64,000 bases of DNA from Geomonas oryzisoli (GTDB lineage Bacteria > Desulfobacterota > Desulfuromonadia > Geobacterales > Geobacteraceae): positions 1,769,501 through 1,833,500 of the forward strand of contig NZ_CP076723.1 of the NCBI RefSeq assembly GCF_018986915.1, in the 5' to 3' direction. The notes beneath the pieces were generated by a model. The model was not told the DNA's origin. It saw only the letters and a list, made by a program, of their open reading frames with translations, and ran no database searches. The first letter of the stretch is position 1. The number at the start of each line of letters is the position of its first letter. The position numbers and the translations under genes were made by a program. This document shows, piece after piece, positions 48,648-56,702 of this stretch.

Positions 48648-48950
48648 ATGCCTGAAAAAATCGTTATAGCCGACCTACCTGAATTCGATCTTGCTGCGCA
48701 GCTTAAAAGCGAGGCCGACATTGCCGCGTATATCACCATGGTGATCGAAGAAGGTGATGCGGCAGAGTTGGCCCATGCCTTAGGAGTGGCCGCCCGAGCG
48801 CGCGGCATGGCTGAAATTGCTCAAGCTGCGGGGCTAACTCGGGAAGCCCTTTACAAAGCCTTGCGTCCCGGAGCTCATCCACGTTTTGACACGATCAGCA
48901 GAGTCTGTTCCGCCCTCGGAGTCCGCTTGGTCGCACAGCCTCGCCATTAG
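48648..48950 (+). CDS. HigA-type antitoxin (addiction module antidote)
   Basis: The 100-residue protein has an HTH (MAEIAQAAGLTREALYKALRPGAHPRFDTISRVCSALGVRL) preceded by the segment FDLAAQLKSEADIAAYITMVIEEGDAAELAHALGVAARARG, the layout of the putative addiction-module antidote family that pairs with HigB-like killers. The pattern is complete, so the protein should still bind DNA. Its toxin partner is truncated, so it is now an orphan antitoxin. Its own start at 48648 lies directly after the toxin remnant. Confidence 0.9.
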   Translation: MPEKIVIADLPEFDLAAQLKSEADIAAYITMVIEEGDAAELAHALGVAARARGMAEIAQAAGLTREALYKALRPGAHPRFDTISRVCSALGVRLVAQPRH

Positions 48951-48985
48951 ACCTCGCTCCACCCGGTTTTTCTCCTGGTTCGTGC

Positions 48986-49023
48986 CGAACGGCTCGGCCT
49001 TGACTGGCGGCGCTAGCCGTTCG
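48986..49023. repeat. Inverted repeat
   Basis: CGAACGGCT (48986-48994) and AGCCGTTCG (49015-49023) are perfectly complementary around a 20-base loop, 36 bases after the antitoxin stop. There is no T run, so termination is not assured. A CTAAC/GTTAG-type attC pair was looked for here and not found. Confidence 0.5.
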
Positions 49024-49126
49024 TGTCTAAGGATTTCGTTGGATCTGCCATTCTCCATGATTAAAACGTGCCTGACCCCTTAGGGGCCGGGGCTGACCTG
49101 CCGCGCCTTCACCAGGTAGTCCACCA

Positions 49127-49633
49127 TCACTTTGCATTCTCAAGATAGTGGTCTATCGCCTGCGCGGAAAAGCCCGAGATCTTGTTGGAGCCAATAACGA
49201 TGAGCGGCACGCCTTGGCCTCCCAACTCCTTGTGTCGCCGCTCAGCGGCGGCGTCTTTCTCGATATCATACTCGACGTAAGGAATTCCCTTGCTGTTGAG
49301 GTAGGCACGGGCCTTTTTGCAGTAACCGCACCATGAGGTGACGTACAATTCGACCGTGCCGTTGAACTGCTGCTTTGGCAGTGCCTGCTTTTCCGAAGCG
49401 ACGGAAGCGGTCTTGCGCGGTGGGGTCTTAGCAGCAGGCTGTAGAGTTGGCGCAGGGTCGAAATCTGCGTCGGTGTAAGTTTTGACTTTTTTCTTCTTTT
49501 TCGATGCCGGCGGGGGAGTGTCCTTAAACGTTACGGCGCCGGTATCGTCTATCCATTTGTACATCTCCGCATGAATGACGAGAGGGAACGCAAGCAACAC
49601 TGCAAACATGGCAACAATTGACCGTATCAACAT
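49127..49633 (-). CDS. Exported glutaredoxin-fold protein with DUF4124
   Basis: The 168-residue protein has a signal peptide (residues 1-22), a DUF4124 segment (EMYKWIDDTGAVTFKDTPPP), a Lys-rich linker, and a glutaredoxin domain with active-site WCGYC near residue 102 and GVPLIVIGSNKISGF (cis-Pro and GSH-binding region) near 145. It should act as a periplasmic disulfide oxidoreductase. The ATG is 11 bases before the stop of the preceding gene on the same strand, so the pair may be co-transcribed. Confidence 0.88.
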   Translation of the reverse strand: MLIRSIVAMFAVLLAFPLVIHAEMYKWIDDTGAVTFKDTPPPASKKKKKVKTYTDADFDPAPTLQPAAKTPPRKTASVASEKQALPKQQFNGTVELYVTSWCGYCKKARAYLNSKGIPYVEYDIEKDAAAERRHKELGGQGVPLIVIGSNKISGFSAQAIDHYLENAK

Positions 49634-49644
49634 TTTTCCTCCGG

Positions 49645-50442
49645 TTATAACGAGCCTTCAGTAGGCTTGTACTTTATAAGTTCTGAGTCCACGAAGTAGT
49701 TTCCGTAATATTCGTTTGGCCTATCTTTGGCGTAGGTCTCAAAGTCAATGTACGGTGCTGAACAGTGAGGGCAGCGAAAAGGATTTGTGTATTTATACCG
49801 AGTCCCATCAGGTGCGAGCGGAAGGATGGCCTCTAATGCCGCCAAGTCTTTTGTATCAGGCTCTGAAAGCACGACCGGGCAACCGGGAACCTGATCACTT
49901 ACAGTGATAGTGTACTTACCAGAGCCGGAATAGAAGTACCCTGAATTACTAAATCCAGCGTGATACGAGCGAATCTGGAAGGAGTTCTTGCAGTAGTCGC
50001 ATTCGCAAGAGAGAATAATATTTCCGCTGGTAACTCTTCCGCTAAAGTGAAGGCCTCGGGCAAACAAACCCTTGCCATATAGTTCCTCGTTTTTGACTTT
50101 CCCACCCGAGATGAAGAATGGCTGGAGACGGATACCAATAGCTTTTCCAGAGGCAAAAGCTTCAGGGTCATACTTCTGTGAGTCCGTAATAACACAGTCA
50201 GCCTGACATGCCAGATTTTCATACACACGAATGGAGAAGTGAAACCAGCCTGAAGTACTACCAAGCTCATGACGATGTTTTACGCCTTGCGCGTCCACAA
50301 ACTCTATCGTTGAATTTGCCCCAACTTGCATCGCCGGTTCTTTTTCGCATGGCAATTCTTTTCTGCTAAAACTGCAAAGTTCTTTGCCATTGAGCAAAAC
50401 ATGAAGTAACGGAGTTTCCTTCTTCTTAAAAAGTGAAAACAT
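49645..50442 (-). CDS. Unknown protein with two CxxC pairs
   Basis: A 265-residue soluble protein beginning MFSLFKKKETPLLHVLLNG. It contains CECDYCKNSFQIRSYHAG near residue 150 and FRCPHCSAPYIDF near 223, which together could bind one zinc ion. Many short beta strands surround them. No family is recognised. This is the first gene of the AT-richer island on the minus strand and directly precedes the glutaredoxin gene, with 11 bases between. Confidence 0.6.
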   Translation of the reverse strand: MFSLFKKKETPLLHVLLNGKELCSFSRKELPCEKEPAMQVGANSTIEFVDAQGVKHRHELGSTSGWFHFSIRVYENLACQADCVITDSQKYDPEAFASGKAIGIRLQPFFISGGKVKNEELYGKGLFARGLHFSGRVTSGNIILSCECDYCKNSFQIRSYHAGFSNSGYFYSGSGKYTITVSDQVPGCPVVLSEPDTKDLAALEAILPLAPDGTRYKYTNPFRCPHCSAPYIDFETYAKDRPNEYYGNYFVDSELIKYKPTEGSL

Positions 50443-50518
50443 TCTATTTCCTTTCAGGCCAATGTGGGAGAGCTGACCGACCGATTTTGTCTCTGGGCCG
50501 GTCCGGCACTTAGTTGAG

Positions 50519-50905
50519 TCATTTACGTTTCAACCTTTCAGTTACCATGACGATGACCCAAGCCCATATTCCGAGGATTGGGACCATTGACGGCACAAAA
50601 AAACAAGGGGTGTCTAGAGTGCTGTTAGGTGTGATGTCCAATGCAAAGATGGGCCAGAATAGCACGTGGTTGATGGCACCAACGGTCCCGTTTATATAGC
50701 GTGTTTGCCACATGAGCCTTTCAACTTCGGCAAGCCCGACACCTAAGCCAGTGATCACCGCAAGTAGGACCGTTAGAGAGATTATCTTCTTTGCATTTTG
50801 CACTCTGGTACGAGGGCCTTCTCTGACTGACTTTTTCAATTTGGATGCATAACTAGAAGTCCAAAGTAGCATATATTGACCGTTTCCTTTGCTCTGAGCC
50901 AGCAT
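50519..50905 (-). CDS. Small membrane protein of unknown function
   Basis: The 128-residue protein has two hydrophobic segments, near residues 40-62 (ISLTVLLAVITGLGVGLAEV) and 103-122 (VPSMVPILGIWAWVIVMVTE). The N terminus is basic. No RBS is obvious at the ATG used; an internal ATG at 50872 with AAGGAA upstream is an alternative. No family is recognised. The spacer to the next gene downstream holds a GACCG/CGGTC hairpin. Confidence 0.42.
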   Translation of the reverse strand: MLAQSKGNGQYMLLWTSSYASKLKKSVREGPRTRVQNAKKIISLTVLLAVITGLGVGLAEVERLMWQTRYINGTVGAINHVLFWPIFALDITPNSTLDTPCFFVPSMVPILGIWAWVIVMVTERLKRK

Positions 50906-51094
50906 CCAAGTTCATAAAAACTGACTGATCTGTGGATCACTGATTCAAGCGCTACCGGTGGATGATCAAGAGGAGGGTAGGGAAGGGACGGTGGACGTAG
51001 CGGGCGGTGCACCGGCGGATCGTAGCAGAGTCCGCGTGCCGCCGAGTGTCGGACATCGTTTGTTGGCTCTGCTTCCTTTTCGCCTTGCTCGTGT

Positions 51095-51322
51095 CTAGAT
51101 CATATTGATTAGCTTTTGCACGATCTTATCGCCAAAGACGGCTCCTAAAACACCGCATATGACAATGAATGTCAGACTGCCCCAAATGAAATAAACGTTA
51201 AAATCCCATGTCATTGATTTGATAATCAAAATGACAACAATCCCGACTCCAGTAACCAAGCCTGATGCAGCACCTGATATATAATCCCTTTTTTCTGGCA
51301 GTTTTATGTTCTTCGATTCCAT
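51095..51322 (-). CDS. Small two-TM membrane protein
   Basis: A 75-residue protein with two hydrophobic segments (AASGLVTGVGIVVILIIKSM and FIWGSLTFIVICGVLGAVFG) and a Gly-rich D-K-I-V end. It resembles small holin-like or phage-type membrane proteins in size, but no family assignment is justified. The 189-base spacer between it and the 128-aa gene is unusually GC-rich and includes a CGGCGG/CCGCCG hairpin. Confidence 0.42.
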   Translation of the reverse strand: MESKNIKLPEKRDYISGAASGLVTGVGIVVILIIKSMTWDFNVYFIWGSLTFIVICGVLGAVFGDKIVQKLINMI

Positions 51323-51360
51323 CGCTCTGCCACTTTGATTTTGCCTTTTCTTCGTCCAGC

Positions 51361-51405
51361 TAGTTATTAGTGGGAATTTTCTTCATCCTCCCACATCTGC
51401 GCATA
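51361..51405. repeat. 45-bp direct repeat, copy 1
   Basis: Begins tagttattagtgggaa and ends cccacatctgcgcata. It recurs at 56101-56145 with two mismatches. Both copies lie 26-38 bases upstream of a minus-strand start codon. Confidence 0.9.
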
Positions 51406-51424
51406 GTCTGAGGGGCCTGAGGGG

Positions 51425-51499
51425 CCTGAGGGGGACGCCTATAAGATCATAAGATTCTGTAGGAGAAACTTATATTCTTATGTGCGTCCCTCTGTCCTC
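51425..51499. repeat. 75-bp hairpin repeat, copy 1
   Basis: Identical to 54425-54499. The ends GGGACGC and GCGTCCC and the inner blocks ATAAGA-x-x-ATAAG and CTTAT-x-x-TCTTAT are complementary around an about 15-base loop, so the whole element folds into one long hairpin. It lies 32 bases beyond the stop of the MBL-fold gene. This type of element is reminiscent of REP or MITE sequences moved by a Y1 transposase elsewhere, which is inference. Confidence 0.9.
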
Positions 51500-51531
51500 C
51501 CTTGCCTACGAGCCCCATTAGGCTTCTCGTG

Positions 51532-52773
51532 TTACTGATAAACATGAACCCATTCATGCAGTTCATTTGTACTTTCTTCATCAATGCGTAGTACAGGCTG
51601 TCCAAGCCATTTAAGGATTTGTTGCTCTACATTCGGATCGGGATGCTTCGTGCTATTAGGAGGACATGTCGCATATAAAAGCCGTGGGTTTAATCTTCTT
51701 AACGCCCCCATACTGTGATTGCGCTTGGACCCATGATGAGCAAGGGACATACAGGCGAGGTTATAATGAGGATGATCATCGTAGTGACGTAAGAAATCTG
51801 AAAGAATTGCCGCTTCTGATAACTCAGCATCGCCGGTCGCTAGCCAAGCGGCGTTGCGACAATAACTGAACTCTCCAGTATTTTTTGCTGGTCCTGCACC
51901 ATAAAAATATTTATGAAAACACCGAAAATCTGCTCGAGCGGGTCCGCTGCGCATGCAAAGCGAAGTCCAGTTGAGGCCAGTGGTAGTAAAGGATATGTAA
52001 CAGTCCACCAGCTTAGCTCTAGTAGTTTTGGATTTAAGTTGGTCAATCATCCATTTACCGTTGGCGTAAGATTCAATGTCATCGGCTGTCATGCCAAAAA
52101 CTTCCGCTATTTCACTTTTGATTGTCTTCCAAAAAAAATCTGCGCGCCAACAAAAGAACTTAAATTCCCACTTTGGTATTCTGCCGCTACTTATTACGAG
52201 TGGAACTCCATGGTAAATACTTTGTGCGTTTTGTTGCCCTCCGACGGTAACATCTTCTTCTGATAGAGCTTTGATAACTTCCCAACGATGGTTGGGGGCT
52301 CCACTCAAGTCAGTTTTCAGAATACCATCGTCGTCCGCCTTTTTCGGGGTCATGATAACTACCCGGCCAACACCGCGTTCACGGAACCATTTCTCTGGTT
52401 CTAGTGTGAATGAAATAGTCGAGGCTGTGTCTGTGCTCTTGTAGATTTGCTCGGCAGCTAGCAGGATTTTCTCGAAAGGATCTAGGTACGGGAGGACAAC
52501 GGTATCTACACTTTTATGGAGGAGAAGTCTATCTAGGCCAGACACGTGATCTGCGTGCAAATGTGATATAACAAGCAGGTCGATTCCCTGATCTTCAAGC
52601 GAATCAACATACTCATCAATTTTGGGAAGTAGTCGTTTTCGTGTCTTTTTCGCTCCACAGTCGTAAACATACTCAAATGTTTGTCCTGTATCCGGGAACA
52701 TAACGCTAGCGGTGTGAAAGAAGCCATGGCCTACAGCGTGCTGATGACGCTCATGTTCGATTGAGGGTAACAT
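51532..52773 (-). CDS. MBL-fold metallo-hydrolase
   Basis: The 413-residue protein has the metallo-beta-lactamase motif ISHLHADHVSGLDRL near residues 68-82 and later NAAWLATGDAEL and MSLAHHGSKRNHS, which supply further metal ligands as in ComEC-like C-terminal domains. There is no signal peptide. Cytoplasmic members of this group hydrolyse phosphodiesters or related bonds, and some occur in defence islands. The substrate is unknown. It is the largest gene of the island and is flanked by unknown genes and repeats. Confidence 0.82.
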   Translation of the reverse strand: MLPSIEHERHQHAVGHGFFHTASVMFPDTGQTFEYVYDCGAKKTRKRLLPKIDEYVDSLEDQGIDLLVISHLHADHVSGLDRLLLHKSVDTVVLPYLDPFEKILLAAEQIYKSTDTASTISFTLEPEKWFRERGVGRVVIMTPKKADDDGILKTDLSGAPNHRWEVIKALSEEDVTVGGQQNAQSIYHGVPLVISSGRIPKWEFKFFCWRADFFWKTIKSEIAEVFGMTADDIESYANGKWMIDQLKSKTTRAKLVDCYISFTTTGLNWTSLCMRSGPARADFRCFHKYFYGAGPAKNTGEFSYCRNAAWLATGDAELSEAAILSDFLRHYDDHPHYNLACMSLAHHGSKRNHSMGALRRLNPRLLYATCPPNSTKHPDPNVEQQILKWLGQPVLRIDEESTNELHEWVHVYQ

Positions 52774-52988
52774 GTTAGTAAAACCTTCCTTTGAGATTTC
52801 ATTTTATACTTAACGTTCTATAGTTGCGCGAGTCTGCAAAGCGATGTGACTCGAGTGAGTTTAAAGACTCAGCAACGTGTTCCCCAGAGTTCCGTTTGAG
52901 ACTCATGCCAACGTTTATACCGATCAATCGGCAGATAAGTTACCTACGCCCCCCAGGGCTTTGAGGGTTTCCTGCTTCCACAGTTTCC

Positions 52989-53441
52989 CTAGTCCGGTAG
53001 ATATTCCCTCCAAGCAGCCATGCAATGTGTAGCGAGTTGGAATGCATCAATCAAGTTTGCTTTATGTTTGACGGCCGCTTTAAATGTGACGACAGGGCTT
53101 CCTCCCGTTACAGCAAGGGAGCGGTTCACTCTCTTAGGCTCTGCTCCAGATTTCGGGCGGTGAGTTAGCATCATGTGTTTTGTAGCGTTAGCTAAGTCTG
53201 CGCAGATAGCTAGAAATTCATTTTCGTTAACGTATGCATCAGGACTTTTGGCAATCTTATCTGGGCAGAAATGACCTGCTTTGAGCCAGTCCCTGAGATG
53301 GAAGCAATTCTGAAAGAAGGACCACATGTCATCAAAATAGTAATCTGCCGGTTCGCCGTGCGCCTCCACGCCCCCATTCATTCTCTCAAATCTGTCGTAG
53401 TATCGGTTTACCCTTTCCCACTGCTCCTGCCAATCGGACAT
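52989..53441 (-). CDS. Unknown, possibly HEPN-like protein
   Basis: The 150-residue all-helical protein contains MWSFFQNCFHLRDWLKAGHF near residue 40 and ADLANATKHMMLTHRP near 81. The F-Q-N-C-x-H-L-R-D-W-L pattern recurs in hypothetical proteins of bacterial islands and resembles HEPN-type helices, but the R-x4-6-H motif is not clear. The 215-base spacer before the next gene shows no promoter I would defend. Confidence 0.55.
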   Translation of the reverse strand: MSDWQEQWERVNRYYDRFERMNGGVEAHGEPADYYFDDMWSFFQNCFHLRDWLKAGHFCPDKIAKSPDAYVNENEFLAICADLANATKHMMLTHRPKSGAEPKRVNRSLAVTGGSPVVTFKAAVKHKANLIDAFQLATHCMAAWREYLPD

Positions 53442-53567
53442 AATATCGATTACCTCTTTTCTTCAGGTGGAGAGGACGCTGGTATCTTATGAACCTTTTG
53501 CCTCCGCAGTGCTCCACAACCTACGTCCCCTCTCGTCCGGGGGGGGGATAGCTAAGCAATGTCATGG

Positions 53568-54242
53568 TTACTCGACGTTGATGGCGGTTAGGAATGTTCT
53601 CTTCTTCTTGCGGTATTTTTTCAGAAAAGTGGAGTCTGAAACTGCCTCTAGTATTGCCGTGTTCAACTCGTAAACGTTTGAGTCATAACCTTCGTTCTCG
53701 GCGGCTTTTACAAAACCATCCGCATGGCCATTTCCAACGGCGTGGACCTCTAGAACAAAACTATTTGGAACCGAGAGGTTGTGGGGTTCGTCAAATGACT
53801 TCTTACAACGTAGGACGTCTGTTTGGTGAAAGTTGCGACATTTCAAAGGACGAACCACATAGATTGAGCAAGCTCCGTCATGCAAAAAGGGACACTGAAA
53901 ATTTCGAGACAAATGTTCTTTGACAGTCAGATGTCTGATTTGTGTCGCATTAGCCGTTGCTGTGGCTAATATTCGATCCACCTGGGGTGGCTTCAACCTT
54001 TTCTTGATATATTCTGCAATAACGAGCGCTTCATGTGCTCTTAAATCGATTTTGAAGTAACAGCAATAATTGCATCCTTTTGTACAGGTTGCCTTCGGAT
54101 CAGAACTTGCCATAGTCTCCTGTATAAGCCGGTCCATTCGGCCAAACGAGGCCTCCAATGCCTCTACGGGGGATTTGCGCCGAATCTCGTTTCTTGCTGT
54201 TTCAAATTCCTCAGTTGCCGCTTTGATGTAAATATCCTTCAT
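53568..54242 (-). CDS. YkgJ-type cysteine-cluster protein
   Basis: A 224-residue protein with CTKGCNYCCYFKIDL near residue 50 and CPFLHDGACSIYVVRPLKCRNFH near 118, the Cys pattern of the YkgJ (CxxCxxxxCC) family, thought to bind zinc or an iron-sulfur cluster. The rest is helical and no enzyme is known. I chose ATG 54242 behind AGGAGATAA; the frame extends 37 codons further, but that part has no RBS and lies in a GC-rich spacer. Confidence 0.85.
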   Translation of the reverse strand: MKDIYIKAATEEFETARNEIRRKSPVEALEASFGRMDRLIQETMASSDPKATCTKGCNYCCYFKIDLRAHEALVIAEYIKKRLKPPQVDRILATATANATQIRHLTVKEHLSRNFQCPFLHDGACSIYVVRPLKCRNFHQTDVLRCKKSFDEPHNLSVPNSFVLEVHAVGNGHADGFVKAAENEGYDSNVYELNTAILEAVSDSTFLKKYRKKKRTFLTAINVE

Positions 54243-54424
54243 TTTATCTCCTATATCGGCTCGACAGTCGAACCGCTTGCCCAGTGTCATCTGGGGCTGA
54301 TGGCAGGTTTTTCTTATTCGTCTCTTCAGCTCCCCCCAAAGGTCAAGACTCAAGACCTGCCCCTCAGGCTCTCGTATGGGGCCTTTGCGATTCTCACGTT
54401 TCTGCTGATGCTAGGGCCTGAGTA

Positions 54425-54499
54425 CCTGAGGGGGACGCCTATAAGATCATAAGATTCTGTAGGAGAAACTTATATTCTTATGTGCGTCCCTCTGTCCTC
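54425..54499. repeat. 75-bp hairpin repeat, copy 2
   Basis: Identical over 75 bases to the copy at 51425-51499. It is followed by two extra TGTCCTC heptamers, evidence of local slippage. It begins 20 bases beyond the stop of the 250-aa gene, again on its 3' side. The rest of the 276-base gap 54243-54518 shows only GC-rich filler. Confidence 0.9.
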
Positions 54500-54518
54500 T
54501 GTCCTCTGTCCTCCCTAA

Positions 54519-55271
54519 CTAGTCTAATTTGTAAGCCCCCGATATTGCCGACATGATTTTATCATAGTCCATATAACCTTTGTCCTCGGGTTTAAAGCAT
54601 GCTATGTCATCAGTAAAAATGAAAGAATCGCAGTCACAGCCATCCTCCGGCATACCACAATCAAGGCAGATCGGATTAAGACGGTCAACCAAGATATCAA
54701 TTGCTTGGGTCGGGTTGTCATGATCAAATTCATCATTGTCGCAATAGAAGTTATATTCACCGTGCAAAATTTCCATAGTTATGTCTTCGGGTAGTTCTTC
54801 GTAACTAACTGAGAATAGGGAGGAAACATGCCTTAAAATTATTCGACCATAATCAAATCTATTTATTCCGTTATCAAACCAAATACGGCCATCTTTATTA
54901 TTAAGCACTTGGATATTCAAGAGTCCATGATGGCCTTGAATGTTAGAGTTGTGCCTTTTAGCTCTGTCAAGACCCACATGTTTAACCGAATTATTCAAAG
55001 CATTGATGAAATTAAAAGTACCAAGCTTGAACCTGTTGCCGAGTAAGCCAAATCTTTCATCAAGGCATTTAATTATTTCGTGACGTTGGGTTTGTCTGGA
55101 TCTTGTTTTTTCGCACTCCCACAGATAATCAGTAAAGTGAGAGACGACAAAACTATATGAGACTGCATTTATCAGGCTTAGATTGTCAGACTCAATTTTA
55201 CTCTTAATATCACGACTATATGGCGATACAAGATTTTGGAAAAAGTGATTTGCCAATTCAATTGTTTTCAT
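54519..55271 (-). CDS. Unknown protein with C-terminal Cys cluster
   Basis: A 250-residue, AT-rich-coded protein with no signal peptide or membrane segment. A Cys-x-x-Cys...Cys-x-Cys group (NPICLDCGMPEDGCDCDSF) near residue 205 may bind zinc. The N-terminal half is helical (SYSFVVSHFTDYLWECEKTRSRQTQRHEIIKCL). No family is recognised. It lies in the island between the hairpin repeat and a membrane-anchored unknown. Confidence 0.6.
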   Translation of the reverse strand: MKTIELANHFFQNLVSPYSRDIKSKIESDNLSLINAVSYSFVVSHFTDYLWECEKTRSRQTQRHEIIKCLDERFGLLGNRFKLGTFNFINALNNSVKHVGLDRAKRHNSNIQGHHGLLNIQVLNNKDGRIWFDNGINRFDYGRIILRHVSSLFSVSYEELPEDITMEILHGEYNFYCDNDEFDHDNPTQAIDILVDRLNPICLDCGMPEDGCDCDSFIFTDDIACFKPEDKGYMDYDKIMSAISGAYKLD

Positions 55272-55438
55272 TTCAATCCTTTGGATTCAACGGCTCGGGA
55301 GAACAGCTGTAAAGGTCGCTGTTTCTGCCTTGTTGACAATCGCCGTTTCTCGACCGGCTGCGTTGGCTTTCGCCAGCCTTCATCAACTGGGTCAGCTCTC
55401 AACCTGGCTTTTACCTTCGTCCATAGCTCAACCTTCGC

Positions 55439-56074
55439 TTACGTCACTTTGTTTTCTGTTTTTCGTTTGTGTAATAAAAACGCAAAGAGTCCCGGCCACA
55501 TCAACCGTTTTGTCACACGCTGAAGAATTTCCTCAGGAAATCTTTGAAATAATGGATCTTTATAGTCTTCGGGGAATTGAGCTGCGCGCCATAAAGTATA
55601 CAAGGCAGCTTCATCCATTTCTGTAACTTCGGAGTATTCCATATGTCCATCATTGATATTTTTTACAGAATTTTGGGCAGCATGATCAATGTCTTCGTTG
55701 TGGTTATTAGAGCCATAAAAAAAAGCTGCACCTTTTGATAGATTTCTGTAACCCAATATGGCACTCAATTGATTACGGTATGTCTCTAGAGCAACTGCAA
55801 AGACATCAAGATGATCTTGATGGGTAATCCTTTTCGAAATTGTTTCGGACAACTGTAGTATCCGTGCAGCAGAATTCCAGATTATACGATCATTGTTCCC
55901 GTCTGAGAGGAGCCCAATTGCCTTATCAAACCCGCCAATAGCAGAATCCAGATGGAACCTCGATCGCTCGTATTTGACCTTTCTGCTGTGAGATAAAATT
56001 TGCCAGCAGAATACTCCTGCACTAACGAATAATGCCAGCGAGGTGGCAATATTGGCTATAGCTTGCAAGTTCAT
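55439..56074 (-). CDS. Unknown N-terminally anchored protein
   Basis: A 211-residue protein with one N-terminal hydrophobic segment (residues 5-26, IANIATSLALFVSAGVFCWQIL) and a helical soluble part. The pattern of an anchor followed by HSRKVKYERSRFHLDSAIGGFDKAIGLL is common in hypothetical proteins of accessory regions. An ATG with an AAGGAAGG RBS starts it. Its 167-base downstream spacer holds an imperfect palindrome CAACG...CGTTG. The function is unknown. Confidence 0.6.
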   Translation of the reverse strand: MNLQAIANIATSLALFVSAGVFCWQILSHSRKVKYERSRFHLDSAIGGFDKAIGLLSDGNNDRIIWNSAARILQLSETISKRITHQDHLDVFAVALETYRNQLSAILGYRNLSKGAAFFYGSNNHNEDIDHAAQNSVKNINDGHMEYSEVTEMDEAALYTLWRAAQFPEDYKDPLFQRFPEEILQRVTKRLMWPGLFAFLLHKRKTENKVT

Positions 56075-56100
56075 ATTCCTTCCTTTTGTTTAATGCCAAC

Positions 56101-56145
56101 TAGTTATTAGTGGGAATTCTCGTCATCCTCCCACATCTGCGCATA
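56101..56145. repeat. 45-bp direct repeat, copy 2
   Basis: Same 45 bases as 51361-51405 with two substitutions. It sits upstream of the 211-aa gene in the same orientation relative to transcription. The remaining gap up to 56393 (248 bases) shows no gene; it is AT-rich and includes a short inverted GACAG...CTGTC. Confidence 0.9.
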
Positions 56146-56393
56146 TATATCGATTAACCTGACAGTGCTGCTGCCCTAACATGCTGATGTGGCTAACTAC
56201 CATGATCGGAATTTGGACCAAATGGCGGGATTGACAGAAAACTGTCTATCCTCCTATCACACCCGCGATAGCAGGTTAGATCGCAATATATAAAATTAAT
56301 TCATCACTGTAAAGGCGAAGGTTTGAACGCTTTTGCCGGCTTAGAGCTACAACAGGTGGTGAGGGAAGGGAAGGGGGGCGCAGCAGCGGGGGG

Positions 56394-56617
56394 CTAGAGC
56401 GGCATGCCTAGGCGGCGCATCTTTTCTACTAGGGTGGTGCGGTTGATGCTGAGCATGGCGGCGGCACAGGCCTTGACGCCGCCGGCCAATTGCAGGGCTT
56501 CGCCGATCATGCGCTTCTTGATCCGTTGATAGCTTGGACCAGGTCGATGCTTGCGGGGTACGTAGCGTTCCCGGTAGTTCTTGGCGATACTGGCGGGGAG
56601 GTCGCGCGAGGTGATAG
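56394..56617 (-). pseudogene. Decayed 3' end of an NtrC-family regulator gene
   Basis: This stretch is clearly homologous to the 3' end of the response-regulator gene at 58892-60268, including the last codons LGMPL and the stop. The copy has a one-base deletion near 56525, a deletion of roughly 17 bases further upstream, and loses similarity near 56617. It cannot encode a working domain. It marks the end of the unknown-gene island. Confidence 0.85.
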
Positions 56618-56623
56618 AAATCC

Positions 56624-56694
56624 ATGGTCAGGCTTGCAGTGTTGCAAAGTAACTATCAGAGCGGCTGAGATTGCAACTTCGCAAGCCTGACCAT
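56624..56694. repeat. Long inverted repeat after the GH13 gene
   Basis: ATGGTCAGGCTTGC (56624-56637) and GCAAGCCTGACCAT (56681-56694) are perfect complements, with inner arms GTTGCAA (56641-56647) and TTGCAAC (56671-56677). It begins nine bases beyond the GH13 stop and would fold in its mRNA. No T run follows. Confidence 0.85.
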
Positions 56695-56702
56695 CGATCA
56701 CT

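Noticed and set aside
49645-56145. Integron gene-cassette array
   Set aside because: The same orientation and the hairpins after some genes suggested it, but I found no consistent RYYYAAC/GTTRRRY pairs at the spacers and no integrase gene.
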